Assembly (NCBI GenBank): GCA_023313575.1
Contig: JAJTTP010000008.1
Location: 1,798,001-1,862,000, forward strand
Reading direction: 5' to 3'
Origin: Eutypella sp. D-1
Lineage: Eukaryota; Ascomycota; Sordariomycetes; Xylariales; Diatrypaceae
Length of the DNA stretch: 64,000 nucleotides
The notes beneath the pieces are model-generated. The model saw only the letters and a list, made by a program, of their open reading frames with translations. It was not told where the DNA came from and did not search any database. Of this stretch, positions 22,451 to 32,990 are shown one piece after another. The position numbers and the translations under genes were made by a program. Position 1 is the stretch's first letter, and every line of letters begins with the position of its first letter.

Positions 22451-25400
22451 CTAATCTCTAACATGGGCGACACCTTCGGCGTTCAGTAAAAGCTGAACAC
22501 ATGCGTCGTGTCCCTGCGATCTGGCCCACTGGAGGGCAGTACGTCCTATTTTATCTTTCCATTCAACATCCGCGCCTGCATCCAATAACATCTTGATAAT
22601 TTCAATATGACCCGAATATGAAGCCGCCATCAATGGTGTTCGGCCGAGATGATTTGGTTCATCAATGCTGGCACCCTGGTCAATCAGAAGTCTTGCCATG
22701 GAAATAAAGCCCATATAGGAGGCGTCGAACAGGTACCCAAAGCTCCCATGCGCAAAGTCAATTCTCACTCCCTTATTCAGAAAACACTGGACCACATCGA
22801 CATTTCCGTTTGCCAGGGCGAGTTCCAGCGGATTGTTCCCGTTTCCGGCAATACAGTGGACGTTTGCCCCCCTCTCCAGCAAAAGCTGGACCACGGGTAC
22901 GTGTCCCCAGTATGATGCACACGACAATGCTGTCTGTTTGGTTTCCTCGTCAACCGCGTTGATGTTGGCACCCATATCTAACATTATTGCGACGAGTTCG
23001 GCCGGTCCCCATGAAGCTGCCTCGTATATCGTTACGATATTCTTCGTTGTTTTCTTTTTGGTCCAGCAGCGATAGAGCTCTACCGCTTGGTCGGTACATC
23101 CAGTTTTAGAAAATAGATAGAGCAAGTTCGACGCATCATTAGCATCCTTAAGAACGGTGGTTATATCGACTCTTGATAATAGTATAGTTGCCTCTTGGTG
23201 CATTTCCTTCACGACGAGGCATCTGCACATCTCGAGGATATATTTTAGCCGGACGGTATCGCACTCATTAGACCCCTTCAGGGTTATTAGCTCTTCTAGG
23301 TTCGACCGAAGAAGCTCCTCTGCCTCTCCCACTTTCCCTGCTAGTCGTAAAGTATTTGCTTTTTGACAAATTGCTGAGAATAGTTTAGGCCGATTGTGTC
23401 TCTTTCGTTTAGCATAGGCATCCAAAACGAACTGGATTATTCGCTGAGAATCGTCGAAGCACTCCAAATACCTCAGGTCCTGTGAGAGCGACATCAAAGT
23501 TTGCAGTCGCCAAGAGGTCCACAGTCTTCCTTGGTAGATGTACTTGTAGCATAAGGTAGCAGTCTGTGCAATCTCATTATCACAAATACGACGTTCCAGT
23601 TGACGAGAAACTTCCAATCCTTGGTCCAGCATGTCATGGCTCAAGAGACAGTCCGCGATTCCCCAGAGTGCTCTGTGGATTACTAGTTCAACTTGAGGAG
23701 ATGGTTTGAGGTTATTGGCAATCTCGAGAGATTCTCGCCAGAGAGGAAGGGCTGGACAATACTCTGCCTCAAGCATCTCTGAATGATAAAGATCCACCTC
23801 CATAGCCGCCAGGTAAAGAAGGCATATGCTTTCGTATAGGTCTCGCCTCCTTCTAACCCGAGCCAGAGCCTTTTGAAGGATCTGTTTTGCATCTGGCAGA
23901 GTTTCCTTTTTCCCGTTCCAATAATACAGAGCCCAGGAAATGTGCATCCATATTGGGAGGTTGTCAAGTGGGAAAACTAACAAGGATCTGAGAGGTTGGA
24001 GTCGAAACAGCGTCAAAAGTCTCGGTTGCATACCGGCGATTATCATTCTTTGTTGGTTCACTTTCAAGCGGGCTTGTAACGCAACTAGAGATCCTTTCAC
24101 ATCACTTCCGGGAGTTGGCATAGAAGTGGAAATGGACGTTGCTCCCAACTCGATTTCTGGGTGTGAGTCGTGGCCCTTTTCATTCCAGCTAATGAAGGTG
24201 GCCGCGAATGCCGTGATTAAGGCCCAGGTTTGATATCTCTTATCGTCTCTTCCGAATTTAGCTTCTCTCAGAATGAGCTCTTGGTCAAAAGACGCCATCA
24301 GATGAGAGAAAAGATCGTCGAAGGGTTCCAGAGCTCCGCAGTTACGAGATGGTTCGTGTTCGTGCAGCCAATTCAGGAGTTCCATGTAACTGATAACCAT
24401 CTCCCACGAGCTCGTTTCAATGCTGCGTACCGCGTACTCGACAAGACCACAGAACTGCCCAGACGATATGAAAGAGTAAAATGCCCTATATGACCCCGAA
24501 TCAAAGGAGGTAGTGATGATGTTGAGCAAATGTACTGGCATGAACTTTGAAGCATATGCAAAGAATGGGTACCTGCTCGGCAAGCTCGGTTCATTCTCGT
24601 CATGCATAGGATGACCCCAGTCAAAAGACATCAGGTGGCTCATACAAGCCCCGAACATCATTCTTTGACCAGCTGAGTGATCAAGTTTGAAGAAAATGAT
24701 CTCGCGGTCTTCAATGTCCCATAACTCCAACGGCCGAGTAAGAAATTCTGCGATAGAGGCATGGGCAAAGTGAAATCGGCCATCGGATTCGCCGATAAAA
24801 TCGCCGCAAGCATCGAGGAGTGCATCTCTCGTAAGAGCGCTGTGGCCACAGGAATGGAAATCCCCATTCTCAGCGGCGTAGGCGCAAGCCAGCTCGGGGA
24901 GTGTTAGGGGCTCGGGTGAGGCAAGGACGATAGTCAGGAGATGTTTGGCTCGTTTCATAGATACCGATGGAACTGCCGATGTACCAGAAGACCGATCCAT
25001 GAAACAGCGAAACAAGCGGCAGTATTCACGATCCAAATCACGGGGCACATGATCAAGGGTGTAAGTTATCTCCCCGATGGAGAAACATCGGTTCAACCCT
25101 TTGAATACCAGGATGATCCAAAGGAACATCAGTTCGGACTTGTTTTGCAGAGTTTCCCTGATCAGCACCTTCGTTGAAGACACCAGAGTATTGGGAGAAG
25201 TATTCAATTGCTTTTCAATCAAAGCATCCATGTCTTCTTTGACCAAATCCCGGTGAATTCGCAGCTGACGCGGGTTCATGCTGAGAGCTACGCGTAGGCA
25301 GCTCTCGCGGCCAGATAACAAGACCCGGATGTTGTGGTGTTCTCTCAAAAGGTCGATTATCGTTTTGAAGCCGCTGCTCGTAGAGTCGTTCCAGTCATCT

Positions 25401-26391
25401 CTGGCTTCGTCGATACCGTCTATGATGAGGTGAATATCGGACTTGACGACTTTGATTACGGAACATAGAGCTGCACGTAACTCATGTTCGGACCGCAACG
25501 AGCAACTCGTAAGTTGATGGAAGCATTCATCGATATCCTCATCTGTGATATGTTGCAGGAGTTGCCACAGAATCGTCCGGAGTAGTCCTGTGAACGTGCG
25601 TTGATCCTCACTGCCAGCCCAGAAAGAGAAGAACACTACGGTTTTCCCCTGTTTTCTGGTGGCCTCCGTAATAGATGCAGACAGGACTGATTTGCCGCAG
25701 CCTTTCGGACCGTATAGACAGAATAGCCTATGAATGTGATTCGATTCGCAGTCTTGTACTTGTTCTATCCACTGCGTAAATTCTGATTGACGCCAGATCC
25801 AGTCACAAGTATTGTCGACTCTTCGAGGGATGAAGGTATCGCCGCATGGAGATAGTGTTGATTGAAGTTGTAGACGTAAACCATTTCTTGCTATCGCGAT
25901 ACTTTCTGGGTCTTGTTAGCGTTGCTGTGGACAAGTCATGGTGGCGTGTAGTTACCTTCAACGCAGCCTGCTACTTGATTTCCCAGAATTAAGTTAAGGG
26001 TGTTTTTCGTGTTCTCAATGCGATGCGAGTATTGTTTGATTGTTGTGTCACATCCCTTTATCGCAAGCTTGAATTGTCCAAAGAATCGCCGCTTACGGTC
26101 ATTGACAGACCCAGAAGCCTCACTTAAAACTTCAGTGAGACCTTCAAGATCTCGGCGCAGTGCTGTTACATGAGGGCCAAGGCTTTGGAGCTGGGCTGTG
26201 CTCAGTAAAGAAGTTCGCGATCGTTTTTGGACATCATCCAGGACGGCTTCCACGATTCCAAGTTGGTCACGCACTGCCGTGACCGCCTCTGTGAGGGTCT
26301 TCTTGTGGATAAGGAGGTCCGCAATTGATATTGTCTTTTTGAGGATCTCGATCAGCCCTGGGATGGCAGCGATCAAACCGATGACCTCCAT
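22451..26391 (-). CDS. NACHT-ankyrin NLR (STAND) with HeLo-like N-terminal domain
   Basis: Two exons, 26391-25956 and 25890-22451, give 1291 residues. Residues 1-145 form a helical domain with a hydrophobic Gly/Ile/Leu-rich first helix, like the HeLo-like/fungal STAND N-terminal domain that can damage membranes. A linker with a TCDW motif leads to the NACHT domain: Walker A GPKGCGKS at 206-213 and Walker B LIIDGIDEA at about 300-308, ending in a winged-helix-like part with FHFAHASIAEFL. A long helical region covers about 550-1095. Six ankyrin repeats fill about 1099-1291 and are likely the sensor. No frameshift or stop is seen, so it appears functional. The NACHT core and repeats are clear; the N-terminal type is less sure. 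Confidence 0.92.
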
Positions 26392-27560
26392 GGCCTAAGC
26401 GCTGAATTCAGAGACCTATGGTAGCGGCTTTGAATACTGGTCTTCGATGTTATGGATTTGTAGTGCGTTAGGGTAGGGAGTATGGCCTCAATCTCGTAGA
26501 TTGGGCGTATTGATCAGTAGGAACACAAGAACAACAACATAATCACAACAGCCAGGTATAGAGCCAAATAGTAAGGCAACGAACATATTAAGCGCCGATC
26601 AGTAAATTGGCCATAGGCCCATGGATACGGTGGCCGGCGATGGGAAGGAAAAGGAGGGGGGGACTGTAGAGAAGCCTTGGGCTTGAGGTTTTGTACAAAT
26701 TGGGTCCGGGAGGACTAATCACTGCCACAAGTATGGGCACTGCAAGCTACCCCGCCCTGGGCATCGTTGCAGCAGCCATGTCTTGGAGGGTAGACACGAC
26801 CGGTACCTCTTGTTTCCCGTTCAAGAGGGAAGGGTGTCAGGCAACGTAAGGCTCTCGCATCTCCGGTACGGCCCTGCCCCAATTCTGCCTTGGCATATGC
26901 ATTAACCAATACTTACGACCGGAAAGTGGCTGCATCCAAGGTTGCTCATTTGTTTATTTTGGGATCGAGACCTGCAAGCGCGTTGAAAGCCTCGAATAGG
27001 GATCTATCGATTAGCGGGCAGTGCATAGGAAGGGGCGTACAAAAGATAGCATTGGCCTGTACTGATTACAAAATATAAAATAAAACTGTAACACCTTACG
27101 GCCGAACATGGTATATTGCATAGAAAGACACAAATAGGTCTCCAGGTAAGTACTCATTAGGTATTGTTACAGCGTGGGCTGCGCCCACACTACTCCGTAT
27201 AGCCGTACCATACATGCCCTGGGTTCAATAGAATCGTAGGTAAGCTACAAGGTCTGGTAATAGCCACCGTATCTATCTAGCCGCCTACACCTTAGACAGC
27301 AGATATATCTTCCCTGTCACACGACGGTAGTTTCCGGAATGCACTCAAAAAGGCGACCTCCCCATCCATCAGAGAGCCCCGAATGGAACCAGAGGTCTAA
27401 GCCACTTCGCCAGATCCATTGCCAAGAATAACACATCCATTTGGCCTCCGGCCGCCGTGGACCACTGGCCAGCAGTCATATTGATTGCAAGGCTCATTCA
27501 AGATCAATGGCTGACGAGTCATGGAAACACCTAAGACAAGGACCCAGATTACATATTAAA
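26392..27560. other. Intergenic region, NLR promoter to RTA1 3' end
   Basis: This 1.17-kb stretch holds the upstream region of the NLR gene. There is no TATA box in the right orientation and no recognisable gene. Confidence 0.5.
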
Positions 27561-28983
27561 TCAGACCTGCTCATGACCGTAGTTCTGACGACCGTAACCC
27601 AGAGGATGGGCGTAGTCCGGAGCTGGGAATCCATCCTGGGGTCCGCCGTAGCTTTGAGGATAGGCGTAATCTTGAGGCTGGTTTGCGTACAGAGGCGGGC
27701 TTGCACCCTGAGGGCGGCTGTGCACCTGCGGGTCGTAGCCGGTGTAATCGTTCAGCTTCATGAACGGCTGCTTCTCCGACTTCTCCTTCTTGACGAACCA
27801 ACCCCACGGATCCATGAAGCGGACGAAGAGCGAGCGCTGGTCCTTGACAACCACCTGGCTGCCCTCGACCTCGCCTGAGCCGTCCGGCGCCAGGGCGACA
27901 CGATAGTCGGCCGGCAGCCAGCGCTGCGGGTTACGGAGGTTCCACATGAACGAGTTGATGAGCATAGGCACGGCCTCGAAGACGTAGAGGTACCACTCGT
28001 AGCGCAGCGCCGGGCTCAGCTCCTTCAGGGCTTCCGGGTTGCGGAAGTCGACCGCGGTGTTGCCCGTCACCTCCTCGAGCAGCCGGTACACGCAGCGGAT
28101 GATGATGAGGGCTGTGCTGATGTACAGCGTAAGTAGTGGTGCCGAGATGGCCTTGTGGCGGGCGCTTAACCCGGCCCCGCGACACCGCTTGTGGAACACC
28201 CAGGCCAGTCCCAGGAAGATCGCGATCACGACGAGCTGTAGGATAAGTCCCGCGAGCGTCAGGTGGCTGCCGATGGCTTGGCGGTCGGTCGATGCGGTCG
28301 GGTTAGAGCGGAGCGCGATGCCGAGGGCGTTCAGACCTTCGACCAAGAAGGAGAGGGCGCCGAACGTGGCGAGTACCTTGCCCGGTGGGAAGGGCGCCAG
28401 GTGCGGTACGTAATAGAATATGCGGCCGAGGACGTGGTAGTTGCCAAGCTCGAGTAGAGGACTGTTTATTATCGATCATCAGCACGGTTGAGGTTCAAAT
28501 GGGGTTTATTCAAACCTCTATTGAATGATGTGGCGCCACTTACGGAGCAGTGTATATCAATATCTGGCTGATGACGAACACCAACAAGTTCTTCTTATCA
28601 TCATCGTCATCTTCGTCAAACTTGTAGTGGCGTGAGCCGTGCACTCGAAGCCCGTAGCCGACAGTAAAGATTAGTGCACACACGGCATATAGCCCTGTGA
28701 GTTTCCAAGATGCATAATAACTATCGCACATTGATTTCAGCAATGGGAGCTGGATGAGTATGGAGCTCGTAGTCTAACGAATAATATGCTTACCTGCATT
28801 GATAGATGTGCCAAACCGTTGAGATCGCGAACGTGAGAGCGAAGATAATCGGCGCTATCGTGTTAGGCTCATAGATATAGAGGCTGCCCTCGACTAAAAG
28901 AGGATGGTGTCAGTAACGATAGCACTTCTCTGACTTTACTCGGTCAGGCCGCGAGAGCTCTTACCCGGTACACCGTCCCCCAT
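27561..28983 (-). CDS. RTA1-like seven-helix membrane protein (lipid-translocating exporter family)
   Basis: Four exons, 28983-28965, 28893-28794, 28720-28544 and 28461-27561, give 398 residues; all phases close. The first exon carries only six full codons. Around seven hydrophobic helices follow (starting at IAPIIFALTFAISTVWH), with the family's LGRIFYYV-like motif, the Tyr/Glu-rich YEWYLYVFEAVPML segment in helix 7, and NPQRWLP after it. Yeast relatives include Rsb1, Rta1 and Pug1, linked to sphingoid-base release and resistance to toxic lipids or azole-like drugs. An Asp-rich loop follows helix 2. The C-terminal 90 residues are Tyr/Gly/Pro/Gln-rich and likely cytosolic. The substrate is unknown. 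Confidence 0.9.
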
Positions 28984-29694
28984 CTTAGGCTAGAAATAAC
29001 GCGAAAGCTGGAAACCCGACAATTATTTTTCTGTAGAATATGAAGATATCAAGAAGATGCGCCGACCCGCGATTAAAATTGCCCGCAAGCCAGAACAGAA
29101 TCAAGGACTCGATACCAGGAGTTTATTTAGTACTTGATAGATAATTAATCCAAACATTATGCAAAACCTTACCCGAGTCATCGCGGACGTCGATGTATTC
29201 TTATAGCAAACCATCGCTTGAATGAATCATATTGAGTGACGTCTAATCCAGACATCCTGCGCCTCAGCTGAAGCAGTGCGAGATACCTACGATATCCCGA
29301 ATAGGAAATAACGTGTATGCGATACCAAGGGATCGTCATCATCGCCCGGCAGAGTGGGGCCATAATCTGCGGCTAACTCTCTGATCATCGGACCTTGGCG
29401 GGCTTGGCTGCCCGTACGCGGAATCAGCACTACCGGCAGCTGAAGTCAGATCCATAACTTTCTTTCATCGAGCTGACATGGTTTTATATAATATCTCGAG
29501 GGACCCTGTCTGGTTCCCCAATCAAAGAACATTTTCATGCACGCGTTGCGCACCATAAGCTATTCCTTGCCATTCGACAGTTTCCCGCAGCAAAGTGACA
29601 TCAGTGGTCTTTATGGGATATCCCCTTATTCTATTTCAGGAACTCATCGTCTTGTGCTTTTTTCCGTATCGGGATGATATCTAACCAAGAACGT
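28984..29694. other. Intergenic region upstream of the RTA1-like gene
   Basis: No gene is seen. The stretch leads into the GMC oxidoreductase remnant on the plus strand. Confidence 0.5.
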
Positions 29695-30720
29695 AGGCTG
29701 GACGACAGGCTGTATCGTGGCCTCGAGGCTTAGTGGCCCAGATCCGAGGTCTCTCCATCTTCATTGTCGAGACAGGGCAGAACAACCTGCATGATCCTAC
29801 CGTTGCCAACCCTCTGTTCTTCCTTGAGAACATCCTTGATCTAGGGCGCTAGAGCCCGAAGATATGAATGAATCCAGTATTGGTGGTAGAGTCATGGTAA
29901 TTTCGACTGGAAGTATTCTAGGTGGCGGGTCAATATGTTGACTTATGCGCGCCCTCAGCGAGAGGCTATGGATGATTGGCGCATGCCCGACTGGTCGGCA
30001 AGCGAAATTCTACTATGGCTCTGGCTACCCCGCATGAAACGGTTCTGTTGGTCCTACGCAGCTGTATCAATTTATCGCAAGTGCTGCCCCTGTTGGGTTT
30101 GCCAGAAAGGGTCAGTCGCCAGGACCAAGGCTTTGACTAAGATGTGCAACCTAACTCACGTTGCCTCAGTCCTGGCGGCGTGCGACAAGACTGAGCACAC
30201 ACCTATCTAGCACCCACGACTCCAAGACGGTAACCGCCTCAACATCCACGTTCTGGTCGATCACGATATGCTCCGAGCTTCAACCGAGCACCAAAAGAGC
30301 GGTGGGCATTGAAATACGCGCCAACCCTGCGTTTCAAACGAGGAGCAGTACCGAAGTCCCCATGATTTGAGCACGTAACATGGTCATTTTACCATCAGGC
30401 ACGCTGGGTTCACAGCTCCCGCCAGAGCTGTTGGGCGGCGGCATGGGGAGGGGGCTCAAGGTGCTGATGCACGCGGGAGTCGACGTCGTCGCCGTATACG
30501 CCGGGGGTGGTAATGAATTCCAGGACCATGGTACGCTATTGACGTTCGTCGTATGCCAGTCGGCAGCCTAACGAGAGACATGGACGGACCTCCTTAATGG
30601 GCCAGACGCCGTTACTGGACTCCGATGCCCCGTTTCTCGGCTGGAATGCCGCCGAGATCGCGTTGAAGATACGCCCTGGTGACGATCGCAGTCGGTCCCA
30701 TTTTAGACCGTTAAAACAAA
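29695..30720 (+). pseudogene. GMC oxidoreductase pseudogene (FAD alcohol/glucose oxidase family)
   Basis: Colinear fragments of a GMC oxidoreductase lie in shifting frames. They are a decayed FAD-binding GxGxxG region with GCIVASRLS (about 29696-29740); the ADP-binding Glu in IVETGQN (about 29755); GRVMVISTGSILGGGS (about 29890); the YARPQREAMDDW..DWSASEILL motif (from about 29941); LNIHVLV (about 30235); VGIEIRANPAFQT (about 30302); ARNMVILPSGTLGS (about 30372); HAGVDVV and GNEFQDHGTLL (about 30470-30545); and FLGWNAAEIALKIRP (about 30625). At least four frameshifts and several stops separate them. The C-terminal HPxGTC-type catalytic part is missing. The order matches the family, so this is a real remnant and not chance. 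Confidence 0.85.
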
Positions 30721-32990
30721 AAACAAGATTCTTGATTCCACCAAATCACTTGGAACCTCACCATCGGTCTTGTCGTCGTTGCCTCGTCCGGGTCGGGCCC
30801 GTACAGCGCTAGGGAAGGTGCTACCAGCTGTTAGCTAGGTTGCCGGCAAGATCCGTGGATGGAGATCCAAGCGGTGCCTTCCATCATCAGAGAAGTGTGG
30901 TTCGTCGAGGAATGCTCGTTTCCCCCAAAATGTTTCCTTCATCCCTAGTATTCCCGTGCTAGTAGGTTCCCGTTCGCGATGGTGCACCATTCGGAAGATC
31001 ACCGAGATAGCTAGGGTTTAAGGTTGGTTGGCGTGGACATTCCCCCTCGGCTTTCCAAGACTAACAACGATACTTAACTGATACATCCGATATAATCTTG
31101 CCGGCTATCAAACAGCCCTCTCGTCATTTGGGCTTCAGCTTCAGCTTAAGCATCCATCCGTCCGCCGTCTCCATCGTCGTCGTGCGGGCCTCGCTGAGCC
31201 GACGGTGGATATCTCCCTTCGGCTTTCAGAATTCTTACATTCCGACTTCAAAAGTCCTCGCACTCATTCACTAACCTGATGCCTGATATTCGTTGAATGG
31301 TAGGTAGGGGCGATCTTCGCGACCTCGGGCACAGGGCGCCCTTTTCTCTTTTCTAATCATCGCGTCCATTGGGACTGGCAAGGTCCTGAATTCACTATGG
31401 GAAATGATTCAATGGATTCTATTAGGTAAGGATAGGGGCCTCGGAGCCCCTATCTGCGAAGGATGGATACCTACCTAAGTAGCTAAATCAATGCCATGAG
31501 CCACATTGTTCTATCGGATATGTGGCTCAGCTTATCTGATCTATCCTGTTATCTTAATCTTGATTGAATGGCCCGAGCGCTTATGCTTACATAAGTACTT
31601 CGTAGTAACGCTATACCCAGCTCACGTGACCACCCCACAGTATCACCCTCGAGGGCTTGTCAGGGGAAAACTGGGGCATTAGGTGATTGGGAAATTGCTA
31701 GCGAGACGAGACTCTAATTGGTCAGGTTATCCTTTGGCGGCAAAAGAGACAACACAGCGAGAAGGAGCGCCTTGTCCAGCAATACAGCCAAGTCCAGCTC
31801 CTCTGGGATATTCCAAGAGTGTTGGGGTGTCTTTATTGGCTGTGACGATATAGCTCTATAGGCAGCTAACTACAGCGCTACAGCACTCAGCACTGTATCG
31901 CACTCCTTGATTGTACAGGTGTAACTACATCTACGTAGTACTTATAACCTCAAGTATCTCAGGCCGCCTACTTTGTACTTTGGTACAAACTTTAGGTCGT
32001 CACTTCACACCAAATCAGGCTGTTTTACTGTATGTATATACATACCTCTGATGTATACCTGACCTTACACCCTTCTAAAAGTTCCTTAACAAACTTGCCC
32101 GTAGCCCTGGAGCATCACTGGAGCACTGAAGCACACTGGAGCCCTGATAGTTATTAGCCTTCTCGTTCTTCTCAACATATTTTCCATTTCGTCGTCGATC
32201 ATTTTTGATTTCATTCAAACCCCAAGTTCGGATTTTTTCACGAAGTCCCGAATTTTAATGTCGATGCCGATGCCGATTATTAAAATTCTCATCCTCCGTT
32301 GTCAATTCCCTCGATACGACACTACGCGACACGGCGGCACGATATAGCCAACTAACTACCTAACTACCTACCTACCTTAACTTTTTTGCCTCTTTTTATT
32401 GTATTTTATTTTATTTTTATTTTTTTGATGATGCGAAGATAGAGAGCAAAACTGATAGTTACGGCATAATCCACAACAACAACAACATTCACGCATTAAC
32501 ATTTCAGCACAGCACAGACAGACATTCGACTTCGGGGGAACTTTCTTCGCCTTGTTTCGATCCAACTTCGCGGGTTTTCCTTTCGCAATCAAGCGCCCCA
32601 ACTTCTACACCGATCTTGAGGAAGCCGACGAGCCAGTAGTAGTAGTAGTAGCAGAAGCAGCAACAGCAGTAGTAGTGAACAGCATTCGTTGAACGACGAT
32701 ATCCACGGCCACGTCATCGCCTCATCCCCTCGTCCCCTACGAATCTTAACGAATCTTTCGACATATCGACATACGAATACACGAACGAACACACCAACTC
32801 ACCAACACGGTCACGAAACAGACCTCGACTCGGCTGGCGTGTAAACAATCGCATGCCACTTCTATCACCCAGCCTGTCCGACTCCACTGCCCGATGTGCA
32901 TCTTGATCCGACCGAAATTCCTCATCAGACGGTGAAGACGGCAGAGAAGACCGGGAACCGCTGTTGTTCTCCGGTCGCAACGGGGACTCG
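30721..32990. other. Long upstream region of the striatin gene
   Basis: The stretch is rich in pyrimidine runs and holds CTACCTA-type motifs (31301, 31469, 32356-32379), a CACGTG element near 31623, and an AGT trinucleotide repeat at about 32635-32650. The last 800 bases look like a long untranslated leader. No gene is recognised. Confidence 0.55.
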
